This document shows positions 46,801-53,115 of a stretch of DNA of 64,000 nucleotides, one piece after another; within the stretch, counting starts at the first letter, position 1; every line of letters begins with the position of its first letter. A program made the position numbers and the translations under genes. The notes under the pieces were generated by a model. The model had not been told where the DNA came from, searched no databases, and was given only the letters and a program-made list of their open reading frames with translations. Location of the stretch: assembly GCA_905160935.1 (NCBI GenBank), contig CAJHZI010000568.1:454501-518500 (forward strand), written 5' to 3'. This DNA comes from Enchytraeus crypticus. Its lineage: Eukaryota; Annelida; Clitellata; Enchytraeida; Enchytraeidae.

Positions 46801-47980
46801 TAGGTAATAATTCATACTGATTGATAGTTGAGAAATGGGAATTTATTTGCTTATATTTAATAGGAAAATTAAAAGATTAAACGTCAAATTTACTATAGCC
46901 ACCCCTCCACTTACAAAACATATAATGAATTTTTTTTAGTGATTCATTTATTTCACACAATAGAGATATAAAAGTCTTACAAAATACAGCAATTCACATG
47001 AAATGAAAGATATAGGATATTCGTGATATAGGATCGACGAACCTGGTTATGCTTAAATAGATTTAGGACAGGTGTCGGTCTGACAAATGTTGCAATGAGC
47101 CGATGGGGATATTATAATGGTTCTACAGTATGTGAATGCGGCCTGGAGGAGGAGGACATTGATCATTTGATGAACTACAACTTGACCGGTGATGAGGTCA
47201 CGCATGAGGATCTCAGAGAGTTTAATGATCGGGCGAGAAATTGTGTCAGACGCTGGATTAATGCTGTATAAGGACACGATAAGAAGAATGATATGAAAGG
47301 ACACAAAGGTCCGATGACTCTGACACGTGCCCTAACATATTCATACACACATAAACTCACACGCACATACGCATACATGTATAGGCCTACATACAATTAA
47401 ACCCATTGATTCACATTTATTTTTATGATGAATGATATGATATGTATTCATTATAGTCCTTTCTATTGACTGCTTGATAGAGAACTGCAACTACGCAGTG
47501 GAGTTGGGAAAGCAGTGCAAATTTTCCCTAGTCAACATCGATGGGAAATCCCTGCACGATGGGAACAGAACGCTGACTCTAGGTTTGCTTCATAGGCTTA
47601 TGCTGTAGCCGCTGTACTTGCTGATACAATTAGCTGTAAAGTCCGTTAAATGACGGGCTAAGTTCTATTACAAATCTATCTATAAATCGTAAATAAATAT
47701 TGATTATTTAATCAGCTACATGTACATGTCTATAGGATTCGGAGGCGATATCAAATACTAAGGAAAATATTTCCTTAAATAAATCTCTATTTATCTTTAT
47801 TTTCTCTATATTTGAGTGTTTCACATTTTACTTTCTTGTTTGATCGTTGATTGATTGGTTGATTAATTGATTGATTAATTGATAGACTAGGGGCTGGTTG
47901 ATGGAACGATTGACTGATTTATTTATTGACTGTCTTCCTAACTGACCGACTGACCGACTAACTGATAAATTGATTGATAG

Positions 47981-48015
<35 letters not shown>

Positions 48016-49705
48016 TATTGATTGACTAATTGATTGATTGATTGAAGGTTTGGTATGGCAGCTTATGAGGGCATATACATTGAGTATTTTGACTCAGTTA
48101 AGAGGTGAAAGTGGAGCCAACCAAGATAACATCGACAAAGAGATTGTGGCCTGGGCTAACGCTAAGGTAGGATCAATCATTATATCTGAAATAAATTGTC
48201 ACGCCACTATTACGAATGCTTATGATATTATACTAATATTAAGATATTAGAACATAAGAATGTTTATGAATGAGTAATAATTTGGTTTTGGATAAGCTGT
48301 TGTTGTTGTTGCTCGCAGTTGTTGTTGTTGTTTTTGCTCTTAGCAGTTGTTGTTGTTGATAGCAGATGTTGTTGTTGTTGATCGCAGTTGTTGTTGTTGT
48401 TGCTCGCAGTTGTTTTTGTTGTTGATCGCAGTTGCTGTTGTTGTTGTTGCTCGTAGCTGGAGGACGCCGGGAAGACGTCTCGTATCAAGGGGTTCAGCGA
48501 CCCCTCGCTCAGTGATGGAAGAACTCTTATAGATCTCGTGGACTCCGTCAAGCCAGGCTCCATCGACTACCAGGTCGTCAGGACTGATGGTAACGACGAG
48601 GTAAGAATTATTATGTACAAGTTTAACGTCCCTTCATCGTCGATACAAGACATATGTGACCTGTCTTGAGCAGGTAGCTTGTCGGCAAGTTGTTCGACTG
48701 CGTATCAGTAAGTGTAGGGTTCAAATTCGGTGCTCTCCTCGTCACTGACTGGCTTTGAAAGCGAAGTGACAAGAAACTCTTCTTTAGCTTTAAATGAGCT
48801 TAAGCTTTAAATTGACTTGGCTTTAGCCTCTCTCTCTCTCTCTCTCTCCCTCTGTCTGTCTTAGTGCACTGCCTACTGGCCGGTCCATGGTGTATCTTAA
48901 TGTCATGTTTCATTCCATAATCAATAACAAGAAGCGCAGTACTGCTGTTTAATTTTTATTGAAGAACGATAGCGCAAGTTCACAGAACTCGCACAGCATA
49001 ATGTCAAGTTTAACGCCCATTTCTACTCACAAGACTAACGAGAATCCGAAGAAACCTTGGTCATTTTGTTTACTGGCAACTTGGCAAGGTGTTTCCATCT
49101 GTCACAATTGCTACTTACTCAGTGTTTATCAGTGGTCATTAAAACTGAGAAAATTTAGGCAGACTAAGTGAGCCAAACGTTAAACACACGAAGCTCGCGA
49201 TTATTTCTCCAACAAAAATATTCGACACGCTCAAGCTACCATCACAAATACTATTTCAAATGCATTTCATAATTTTAATAATTCTTTAAAAGTAAAGATT
49301 TATCGAGATTTTAATTTAGACTCCGTTTTAATTAGTAGGAATTTAATTCGAGCAAATTTCTATTATTTGAAAATACAAAGTAAGTGCAAAACATTCATAC
49401 ATTGTAACATTTCTCAGTTGAGTCAATGAAAGTTAATCGGAAACACACATGAAGTTCACATGTTAAAAATCAGAAAATATTTATTTAAAAATAATACTGA
49501 TAAAGACGGTGTTTACTGAGTTGAATGTAGTTCATATATTCACGTGTTGTAGGACAAGCTAGAGAACGCTAAGTACGGCATCTCGATGGCGAGGAGGAAT
49601 GGGGCGAAGATCTACGCCCTACCAGAAGATGTGGTGGAGGGCAAGTCCAAGATGATCATGACCATTCTCGCCTGCCTCATGATTCTAGACTGTCAGGCCA
49701 AGTAA
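30803..49705 (+). CDS. PLS3-like: Plastin/fimbrin actin-bundling protein, 13 coding exons, frame broken in exon 9
   Basis: Cytoplasmic protein that cross-links actin filaments into tight bundles under calcium control. Exons: 30803-30901, 37164-37322, 38013-38182, 40266-40361, 42643-42853, 43211-43350, 43834-43954, 44970-45180, 45829-45925, 47481-47582, 48048-48166, 48457-48600, 49553-49705. Phases agree at every junction. Order: two EF-hands (about 22-95, the first canonical, the second degenerate), then four calponin-homology domains in two actin-binding modules, with [54 protein letters not shown] and [19 protein letters not shown]. The sum is 1822 nt. Adding the roughly 77 nt missing from exon 9 gives about 632 residues, the family's usual size. 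The C-terminus is [12 protein letters not shown] and stop. Whether the deletion is real, allelic or an assembly fault cannot be decided here. Confidence 0.94.
30955..31083 (-). mobile_element. SINE family B, 3' part
   Basis: Complement of the family tail: 'gatcgactgtgttgatgtct', 'taccacatgtttaaaccgtt', 'aggcaatttag'. Confidence 0.6.
31091..31185. repeat. Short tandem repeat of about 19 bp
   Basis: About four copies of acttctatagcatataa in plastin intron 1. Confidence 0.8.
31385..31600 (+). mobile_element. SINE family B copy
   Basis: 'aatggctcggcgtatagaga', then 'cctgaggtcgtcgaatcaaa', 'gttaaaatctcggacaatca' and 'gatagatatcagcatgg'. The head is decayed. Confidence 0.65.
31685..31761. repeat. 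(TTA)n microsatellite
   Basis: ATT/ATA trinucleotide tract in plastin intron 1. Confidence 0.9.
32312..32458. repeat. (TTCTA)n microsatellite
   Basis: Pentanucleotide ttcta repeats with a diverged middle part. Confidence 0.9.
33000..33143. repeat. (TTCTC)n and (CT)n microsatellite
   Basis: Pyrimidine-only block of about 140 bp in plastin intron 1. Its frames are not genes. Confidence 0.9.
33590..33960 (+). mobile_element. SINE family C, full copy
   Basis: 'cccgtgttgagcccgggtgt', 'ggaccgctgctgaatagggc', 'ggggacccacctcacc', 'aacgggaaaccacctcagaa', end 'atgccacttgacagaacact' then GAGA. It lies in plastin intron 1 in sense orientation. Confidence 0.8.
34052..34702. repeat. 26-bp tandem repeat, about 25 copies
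   Basis: Unit ttgagtctttgtccaatgag plus tcctaa. Copies are nearly identical, with AAGAGT and AATGAATC variants recurring as a higher-order pattern. Plastin intron 1. Confidence 0.95.
35090..35395. repeat. Degenerate tandem repeat (ACTAGTTTTATT)
   Basis: Irregular repeats of actagttttatt and actggtata, period about 20-30 bp. Plastin intron 1. Confidence 0.7.
35729..35838. repeat. Short tandem repeat of about 20 bp
   Basis: Five copies of ggaaactaactagcaatgca, ending in a (TA)n tract at 35840-35903. Confidence 0.85.
35925..36058 (+). mobile_element. LINE family D 3' end
   Basis: The frame reads [20 protein letters not shown], then [16 protein letters not shown], the common C-terminal tail of non-LTR pol proteins (RGRPR..W.D.., ..A.DR..WR). 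The 3' end is ATGGACCTGCCAGTAGGCAG and TGTACTAAGA before (TA)n. Confidence 0.75.
36115..37052. mobile_element. Foldback DNA element inserted in a (TA)n tract
   Basis: Inverted ends: CAGACTGGGGAATAA at the left, and reverse complement CAGACTGGAGCAAAA at the right. Both continue with AATCCC-CTAGCGAAATCTCAATAACTT, similar for about 200 bp. The right arm holds a second partial copy of the arm (36660-36860). TA lies on both sides. No transposase. A family A SINE is nested at 36381-36515, and a perfect 15-bp hairpin lies at 36519-36553. Confidence 0.75.
36381..36515 (-). mobile_element. SINE family A nested in the foldback element
   Basis: 'aaagctggtaaagctaaggt', 'tcctcattcgaaagcgatgt', 'gacttcgccactggctccag'. 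Confidence 0.8.
37164..37322 (+). CDS. PLS3-like: Plastin coding exon 2 (EF-hands)
   Basis: 53 codons. Loop 1 is [12 protein letters not shown] with all calcium ligands. [20 protein letters not shown] follows (the L-P-G-Y-x-I/V-R motif of plastins). Loop 2 region [11 protein letters not shown] lacks Asp at position 1. The exon sits only about 110 bp after the foldback element and a (TA)n run. Confidence 0.95.
37660..37858 (+). repeat. 18-bp tandem repeat with CCAG|GTAAAC units, about 11 copies
   Basis: Unit aacaggataatccaggta. Most copies contain a donor-like CAG|GTAAAC. It lies in plastin intron 2, 340 bp after the true donor. Open frames on both strands are by-products. Confidence 0.9.
38013..38182 (+). 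CDS. PLS3-like: Plastin coding exon 3
   Basis: It encodes [18 protein letters not shown], the headpiece linker with [15 protein letters not shown] (matching the G-G-T-S-E motif) and the start of CH1, AFSNWINK. Donor AACAA|GTATGT. A SINE begins 40 bp after the exon. Confidence 0.95.
38222..38411 (+). mobile_element. SINE family B, left part, split by the piggyBac element
   Basis: tRNA-like 'aatagctcagtggttagatg', B box 'gtgggttcgaatc', then to 'catgtgttattaa'. The right part continues at 39597 with 'gagtaatagatatcaaca'. Confidence 0.85.
38416..39592 (+). mobile_element. piggyBac-type element, internally deleted
   Basis: TTAA lies on both sides (38412-38415 and 39593-39596). Ends are CCCTAGAATGCCC and, reversed, CCCTAGAATATTC. 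Inside are palindromic GGGTCC...GGACCC blocks at both ends. It keeps the N-terminal third of a piggyBac transposase and its C-terminal Cys/His cluster, but the region of the catalytic Asp residues is absent. It sits in plastin intron 3 inside a SINE. Confidence 0.88.
38442..39183 (+). pseudogene. piggyBac transposase remnant
   Basis: An acidic N-terminus ([18 protein letters not shown]) and [19 protein letters not shown] lead to SYR, an in-frame TAG (38865-38867), then [40 protein letters not shown] and [12 protein letters not shown]. All of this is the conserved start of the DDE_Tnp_1_7 family. After about 39040 the sequence jumps to [20 protein letters not shown] and C, the C-terminal zinc-binding cluster (about 39106-39180). 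The DDD core is deleted, so it is non-autonomous. Confidence 0.85.
39597..39645 (+). mobile_element. SINE family B, right part
   Basis: 'gagtaatagatatcaacata' continues the copy split at 38411. The intact copy at 25689-25926 has these two parts joined at a TTAA-like site. Confidence 0.8.
39878..40105 (+). mobile_element. SINE A-like unit followed by a family G tail
   Basis: 'taattcggtagcacatctgt', B box 'ggattcaaatcc', 'gaggaaaatgacgctaaac'; then 'gacgtccctgacatcatccc' and 'ggatgttaaacctttattat'. The (TTA)n end is the family G tail also seen at 41240-41293, 42543-42600 and 55985-56042. Confidence 0.65.
40266..40361 (+). CDS. PLS3-like: Plastin coding exon 4 (CH1)
   Basis: It encodes [20 protein letters not shown] and [11 protein letters not shown], matching the plastin CH1 segment D-P-D-C...P-x-N-P...DGI-x-LC. 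Acceptor tttcag|GAATCT, donor CTGTG|GTTTGT. Confidence 0.95.
40664..40925 (-). mobile_element. Two decayed SINE family A copies in tandem
   Basis: Both start on the plus strand with 'taacgtcagtttcatctcac' and end near 'catcgccattgact'. Plastin intron 4. Confidence 0.65.
41464..41612 (+). mobile_element. SINE family A, full copy
   Basis: 'ggctggatccagtggcgaag', 'tcgaccgcggatcagtaggt', 'ggttcaaatagtgggctctc', 'gaggaaactgtcgttaacac'. Plastin intron 4. Confidence 0.8.
42005..42130 (-). mobile_element. LINE 3' tail fragment
   Basis: 'catcatcttcttacctgtaa', 'cagtttaactagagtcggga' and 'ccgtcaatcccctat' match the 3' end of the fragment at 12180-12290. Confidence 0.65.
42643..42853 (+). CDS. PLS3-like: Plastin coding exon 5 (CH1)
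   Basis: It starts [17 protein letters not shown] and ends [16 protein letters not shown], the best conserved plastin stretch. Acceptor tttttag|CTATCT, donor ATCAGG|GTAGGA. Confidence 0.96.
43137..43205 (+). promoter_or_regulatory. TTGA array before plastin exon 6 acceptor
   Basis: GATTGATTAATTGATTGGTT to GATTGATTTATTGATGGACAG; the TTGAT units end 7 nt before the exon. Fits repeated YTRAY branch-like sites. Confidence 0.6.
43211..43350 (+). CDS. PLS3-like: Plastin coding exon 6 (CH1-CH2)
   Basis: [20 protein letters not shown] then [18 protein letters not shown], the start of CH2. The acceptor gatggacag follows a TTGA array (43137-43205). Confidence 0.96.
43377..43531. repeat. (TA)n microsatellite block
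   Basis: Interrupted TA tract in plastin intron 6, joined to the SINE at 43532. Confidence 0.95.
43532..43663 (-). mobile_element. SINE family A copy
   Basis: 'aaggtaaagctaattttaac', 'cactcgaaagcgatgtcagt', 'cgacttcgccactagctcca'. Confidence 0.8.
43834..43954 (+). CDS. PLS3-like: Plastin coding exon 7 (CH2)
   Basis: It encodes [20 protein letters not shown] and [12 protein letters not shown], matching plastin's W-x-x-I-N-N-F-S-x-D-I-K-D-S motif. The acceptor was chosen at ccacag|ATCTAA because only it keeps phase. The donor AAAAG|GTAGGT is the first unit of the 20-bp array. Confidence 0.94.
43941..44280 (+). repeat. 20-bp tandem repeat made from the plastin exon 7 splice donor
   Basis: Unit tctctgaaaaggtaggtcat. 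The first unit spans the true exon end (TCTCCGAAAAG) and donor (GTAGGT). Sixteen more units follow at exactly 20 bp, and 14 of them keep GT (mostly GTAGGT, also GTATGT and GTAGAT). A two-base variant GGAAGGT at 44035 and GATTTGT at 44275 have lost it. Confidence 0.95.
44690..44969 (+). promoter_or_regulatory. TTGA array ending at plastin exon 8 acceptor
   Basis: About 280 bp of TTGATTGATT-type repeats with some GATC palindromes. The array runs into GATTTAG at 44969 with no separate pyrimidine tract. Confidence 0.65.
44970..45180 (+). CDS. PLS3-like: Plastin coding exon 8 (CH2)
   Basis: [20 protein letters not shown] to [18 protein letters not shown] and EETREEK. Acceptor gatttag|GAGAGT comes directly after a TTGA array. 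Donor AGAAAA|GTAAGA, phase 1. Confidence 0.96.
45380..45828. repeat. Degenerate (TATTG/CGTAT) repeat
   Basis: About 450 bp of tattgtattg, gcactgca and tcgtatcgta units directly before plastin exon 9. Several open frames over it are repeat artefacts. Such a region is prone to slippage and assembly error. Confidence 0.85.
45829..45925 (+). CDS. PLS3-like: Plastin coding exon 9 (CH3), internally deleted
   Basis: The first part reads [12 protein letters not shown] in phase with exon 8. The second part, one frame over, reads [20 protein letters not shown] and joins exon 10. Between them plastins have about 27 residues (from the P-x-V-N-H-L-Y segment to the start of V-D-W). Here only four bases (tctc) separate the halves. 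The exon is 97 nt long and needs 3n; about 77 nt appear to be lost. As it stands the frame stops after SRGLEESP. Confidence 0.9.
45948..46140. repeat. (TA)n microsatellite block
   Basis: Starts 22 bp after the donor of plastin exon 9. It is interrupted by 'aaaattgcacattgtatatg'. Confidence 0.95.
46141..46740 (+). pseudogene. LINE reverse-transcriptase C-terminal fragment
   Basis: The frame to 46605 reads [60 protein letters not shown] and [20 protein letters not shown]. This is the post-polymerase region (F-x-Y-L-G-x-x-I, R-A/T-N-I-L, LF-K-S-x-C) of a CR1/RTE-like LINE. The polymerase core is lost. The 3' end is 'cgcctgaaataaagcaataa' and (TTAA)n/(TA)n. Plastin intron 9, sense. Confidence 0.8.
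47042..47271 (+). pseudogene. LINE C-terminal Cys-His domain fragment
   Basis: The frame reads [44 protein letters not shown], ending [11 protein letters not shown] and stop. This is the N-R-x-R-T-G-x-G...W...C-x-C-G...H motif at the end of many non-LTR pol proteins. The region after it ('ggacacaaaggtccga') also occurs, inverted, at 52320-52500. Plastin intron 9. Confidence 0.75.
47481..47582 (+). CDS. PLS3-like: Plastin coding exon 10 (CH3)
   Basis: [20 protein letters not shown] then [14 protein letters not shown], equal to the plastin [10 protein letters not shown] block. Acceptor ttgatag|AGAACT, donor CTCTAG|GTTTGC. Confidence 0.96.
47845..48047 (+). promoter_or_regulatory. TTGA array ending at plastin exon 11 acceptor
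   Basis: Repeats of TTGATTGA with CTGAC variants. The last is GATTGATTGATTGAAG, whose AG is the splice acceptor itself. Confidence 0.65.
48048..48166 (+). CDS. PLS3-like: Plastin coding exon 11 (CH3-CH4)
   Basis: [20 protein letters not shown] to [11 protein letters not shown], joining CH3 and CH4. The acceptor ttgaag|GTTTGG follows a TTGA array immediately, with almost no separate pyrimidine tract. Confidence 0.95.
48296..48456 (+). repeat. GTT-rich array with repeated CAG acceptors before plastin exon 12
   Basis: Units such as gttgttgttgctcgcag. AG-ending copies (cgcag, tagcag, tagcag, cgcag, cgcag, cgcag) precede the real ctcgtag at 48456. Confidence 0.85.
48457..48600 (+). CDS. PLS3-like: Plastin coding exon 12 (CH4)
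   Basis: [20 protein letters not shown], then [20 protein letters not shown]. 48 codons, phase 0. The acceptor ctcgtag lies at the end of a GTT-rich array holding six CAG decoys. Confidence 0.95.
48670..48790 (+). mobile_element. Decayed SINE family A copy
   Basis: 'gtagcttgtcggcaagttgt', 'cgtatcagtaagtgtagg', 'gttcaaattcggtgctct', then the tail is damaged. Plastin intron 12. Confidence 0.55.
48825..48900 (-). mobile_element. LINE family D 3' terminus
   Basis: (CT)n followed by 'cttagtgcactgcctactgg' and 'ccggtccatgg', the reverse complement of the conserved 3' hairpin tail. Confidence 0.65.
49553..49705 (+). CDS. PLS3-like: Plastin coding exon 13 and stop (CH4)
   Basis: [20 protein letters not shown], then [30 protein letters not shown] and TAA at 49703. 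The usual basic plastin end (GRGMKRV in vertebrates) is absent. No clear AATAAA signal was found in the next 500 bp. Confidence 0.96.
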   Translation, partial: DKLENAKYGISMARRNGAKIYALPEDVVEGKSKMIMTILACLMILDCQAK

Positions 49706-49713
49706 TGAAAGAG

Positions 49714-49937
49714 GATAATCTCTGAGGTCCGTGGTGGTGACTGGATGGATAAGTGGACATTGATCTTTGAGGTCCGTGGTGGTGACTGGATAGATAAGTG
49801 AACATTGATCTTTGAGGTCCGTGGTGGTGACTGGATGGATAAGTGGACTTTGATCTTTGAGGTCCGTGATGGTAATTGAACAGATAAGTGGACATTGATC
49901 TTTGAGGTCCGTGGAAGTGAAAGAGCAATCAATGGAC
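49714..49937 (+). repeat. 45-bp tandem repeat just after the plastin stop codon
   Basis: Five copies of ctttgaggtccgtggtggtg, actggatggataagtggaca and ttgat; the repeat starts within 20 bp of the stop. It would lie in the 3' UTR. The length is a multiple of three, so all minus-strand frames stay open, which is not evidence for coding. Confidence 0.92.
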
Positions 49938-50449
49938 ATTATGGATGAATGGAATCTCCAGGGTGCTTATTAATATGCAATATTTTATAATCTGATAACT
50001 GTGACAGATTTTTTAAATAAGATCTAGTAATTGTGCAGAAAGTACTCAAGTCGTGAATGGAATATGGTAGAAGGGAACTTATGCAGACAATTGGAGATAC
50101 AGTTCACTCAACAAGAACAATTCTACAGTTTGTTCATAACAGCTTGCATGTAGTTTTATATCCGTTAAACTTTAATGAGTATATTTTCGTTAAAAATCGA
50201 CTTACATAATATATAGTTTGATTTTATTCTGAGAACATATTTTATATTATGAAGAGAAGCTTAGAAAATGAGTTGGTCATAAACTGCAATAGTCTCCTCG
50301 TATAGTAGGACTAATGCAGATACGAGGGATTAGATAGGCCTATTATCATGGGAGCCCTAATTAGTTACTAATTAGGATTAGGGTTACTGGTAATAATGAC
50401 TTACGACACTTTAATTACTTAATTTGAAAAAGTAAACAAACATTATAGT

Positions 50450-50618
50450 GAAATGATCAACTATGTTGATATCTATCAGTTTTAATACCACATGTTTAAA
50501 CCGTTAGACAATTTAGATCATTATCCGTGTAACCAGTCCAATGAATGTCCGAGATTACACTCTCCGATCAGTGCGGCTGGGATTCGAACACACGAGGGTT
50601 CAATTCACCTCAGGAAAA
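50450..50618 (-). mobile_element. SINE family B copy
   Basis: 'gatcaactatgttgatatct', 'ataccacatgtttaaaccgt', 'ccgtgtaaccagtccaatga', 'gggattcgaacacacgaggg'. Confidence 0.8.
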
Positions 50619-50889
50619 ATAATTAATTAATTAATTAACTTACAGCACTCTAATCTAGTTGTTATCATGGAGGACGGAAACACTTTAATTAATTACATTT
50701 TGTTCATAAGATCAAAGTAAGAACATTTTTGGCTCTATAATGTTGTCAGAGCCGTGAATCTGTTTTATATCCGTCACAACAATTTAAAGTCGATCCTCAG
50801 TAAATGCCACTCAGTTATTTAACAAGACAGTTAACAAGTTAATGGAAAAAACAGAAATTAAAGGAGTAAATCACTGCAGCCAATCACTG

Positions 50890-50890
<1 letters not shown>

Positions 50891-50930
<40 letters not shown>

Positions 50931-50935
50931 ATAAT

Positions 50936-50974
<39 letters not shown>

Positions 50975-50999
50975 TTATATATATACGTAATATATATAA

Positions 51000-51053
<54 letters not shown>
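50891..51053. repeat. (TA)n microsatellite block
   Basis: Several TA tracts, then a short palindrome ('tgtgtataatacacaca') at about 51070. Confidence 0.95.
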
Positions 51054-51057
<4 letters not shown>

Positions 51058-51715
51058 AATGGGCCTATTGTGTGTATAATACACACAATAGGCCTACTTC
51101 ATATAAAAAATAGGCCTACATTTAATTAAAATCACACAGAAGAGACAACTGAAAATTAAATTCTGTAGAGCTATGACAAATAAATGCCCTATAATTAACA
51201 AGTGCATGGTTTCTGATAAACTGTGTTTCTCACATTTTGTGGAAGAAGAAATTAAATCATCTACAGGAGCTGAGGGATAATCGAATTTCACTTTGATCTC
51301 TTCGCATAATTAAATTTTACATTCCTTTCTATGACATATTCTTCAAGCATCCTATTGAGGAATAAAGAAGACTTTTGATAACACGAAATTGATCGATAAT
51401 TGTGGTGTCTTAGAAAGACAGCCCAATGTTATAAAAAGTTTTATTAAGCACACGTTAGACTTTCTAAGCATGAGAAGCTCTTTTACATTGAAATTAAATA
51501 TTATGCAGAAATTTACAACTCAACTGAGACACAAATGAGTCTCACTAATTGCCTACATCTGTCTAAGTTAACTTATTAATCTATGAAAGAAGGCAAACTT
51601 ACTTACCTTTTTGTTTAAGCTTGCCTACTTAAATACTTTATACCTTAATAACCGAAATAGAGATTAAGCATAAACTTAACTATATTTCTTCTTTTTTACT
51701 TCCTAGTAAACTCTT

Positions 51716-51810
51716 TTGTAAAGGCTAAGGCCAATTTTTACGTCAGTTTCCTGCTCGAGTAGGATGTAGTGACGGGAGAGCACTGAATTTGAACCCTGCA
51801 TCAGTTTTTC
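51716..51810 (-). mobile_element. SINE family A fragment
   Basis: 'tttacgtcagtttcctgctc', 'gagcactgaatttgaaccct'. Confidence 0.6.
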
Positions 51811-52319
51811 GGTTTTAGTTCAATATTAGCTCAATATTGAGTTAGTTCACTTTAATTTTGTTGGATTAAGTAGCCTATAATATCAAATATAGCAGCGAAT
51901 AGACTCTTGACAACTACGGGAACAAACACCAGCCACATCTCAGCTTCATCATGACTTCTCAAGTCCCTCCTAGGCAGTCTGCAACAAACAAACATGCTTA
52001 CATCACTACAACTACAGCCTTGATTGCGTCACCCAGGCAGCTTTAGAATAGATCAACGTTTACTGCGTGTGTCCTCTTAACCTTCCAAAGCCGGGAGTGG
52101 AGTTCGACGGGGAAAACTACCTCAGAAGCCATAATTTAAATATTACTCATAAATTGCAGAAAATAATGAAGAAAATAATATTATAAAATTCTAGGGGCCT
52201 ATAGAACTGCGTCGAGGAGTGCAGTGCAGTGAAAGCATAGAGGACAAAGATGATGGGATTATTTGAAAGATCTGTGACTAGACTAGATGCCAATGAAATG
52301 GAATTTTCAACTAGAAGAA

Positions 52320-52505
52320 AACATCAGGGCACATGTTAGAGTTCAGGGCACATGTTAGAGTTCAGGGCACATGTTAGAGTCTTCGTCAGGGCACATGTTA
52401 GGGTCTTCGTTCAGGGCGCATGTTAGAGTCTTCGGACCTTTGTGTCCTTTTCATTTCATGTGAATTGCTGTGTTTTGTGAGACTTTTCTATCTCTGTTGT
52501 GTGAA
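52320..52505 (-). mobile_element. LINE 3' end fragment with short tandem duplications
   Basis: 'cagggcacatgttagagt' is repeated five times. Then 'cggacctttgtgtccttt' and 'catttcatgtgaattgctgt' match, in reverse complement, sequences around 46945-47000 and 47295-47330. Confidence 0.6.
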
Positions 52506-52834
52506 ATGATTGAATCATTTAAATTTAAAAAAATTAAAATATGACAAATATTAAATCAAAAAGAGCCTTTCAATGACAAAAAAGGGTCATCATTAGACAA
52601 TTAAAAAAGAGTCATCTTTAGACAATTAAATGTACTCATGAAGAAAATAAAAATAGATTAATGATGATGATATTCTTGCAGAATTTTGTTGGTTCATGTC
52701 GAATATCTTTCGAATACCCCTGCTACAAAAAATCTTTACGTCCTCAATTCCAATATTATGTAATTAATTATTTTGTATTTATATATTCTAATGGTATGTT
52801 AATTAATTAATTTATTTGTTTGTATATTACTATT

Positions 52835-53115
52835 ATTATTATTAGTATTACTATTACTATTACTATTATTATTATTAGTATTACCATTACTATTACTATT
52901 ATTATTATTAGTATTACCATTACTATTACTATTATTATTATTAGTATTACCATTACTATTACTATTATTATTATTAGTATTACCATTACTATTACTATTA
53001 TTATTATTAGTATTACCATTACTATTACTATTATTATTATTAGTATTACCATTACTATTACTATTATTATTATTAGTATTACCATTACTATTACTATTAT
53101 TATTAGTAGTAGTAG
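52835..53115. repeat. 33-bp tandem repeat of ATT/ACT triplets, about 8 copies
   Basis: Unit tattaccattactattacta plus ttattattattag. Open frames on both strands (Ile/Thr and Ile/Val) reflect the triplet repeat only. Confidence 0.92.
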
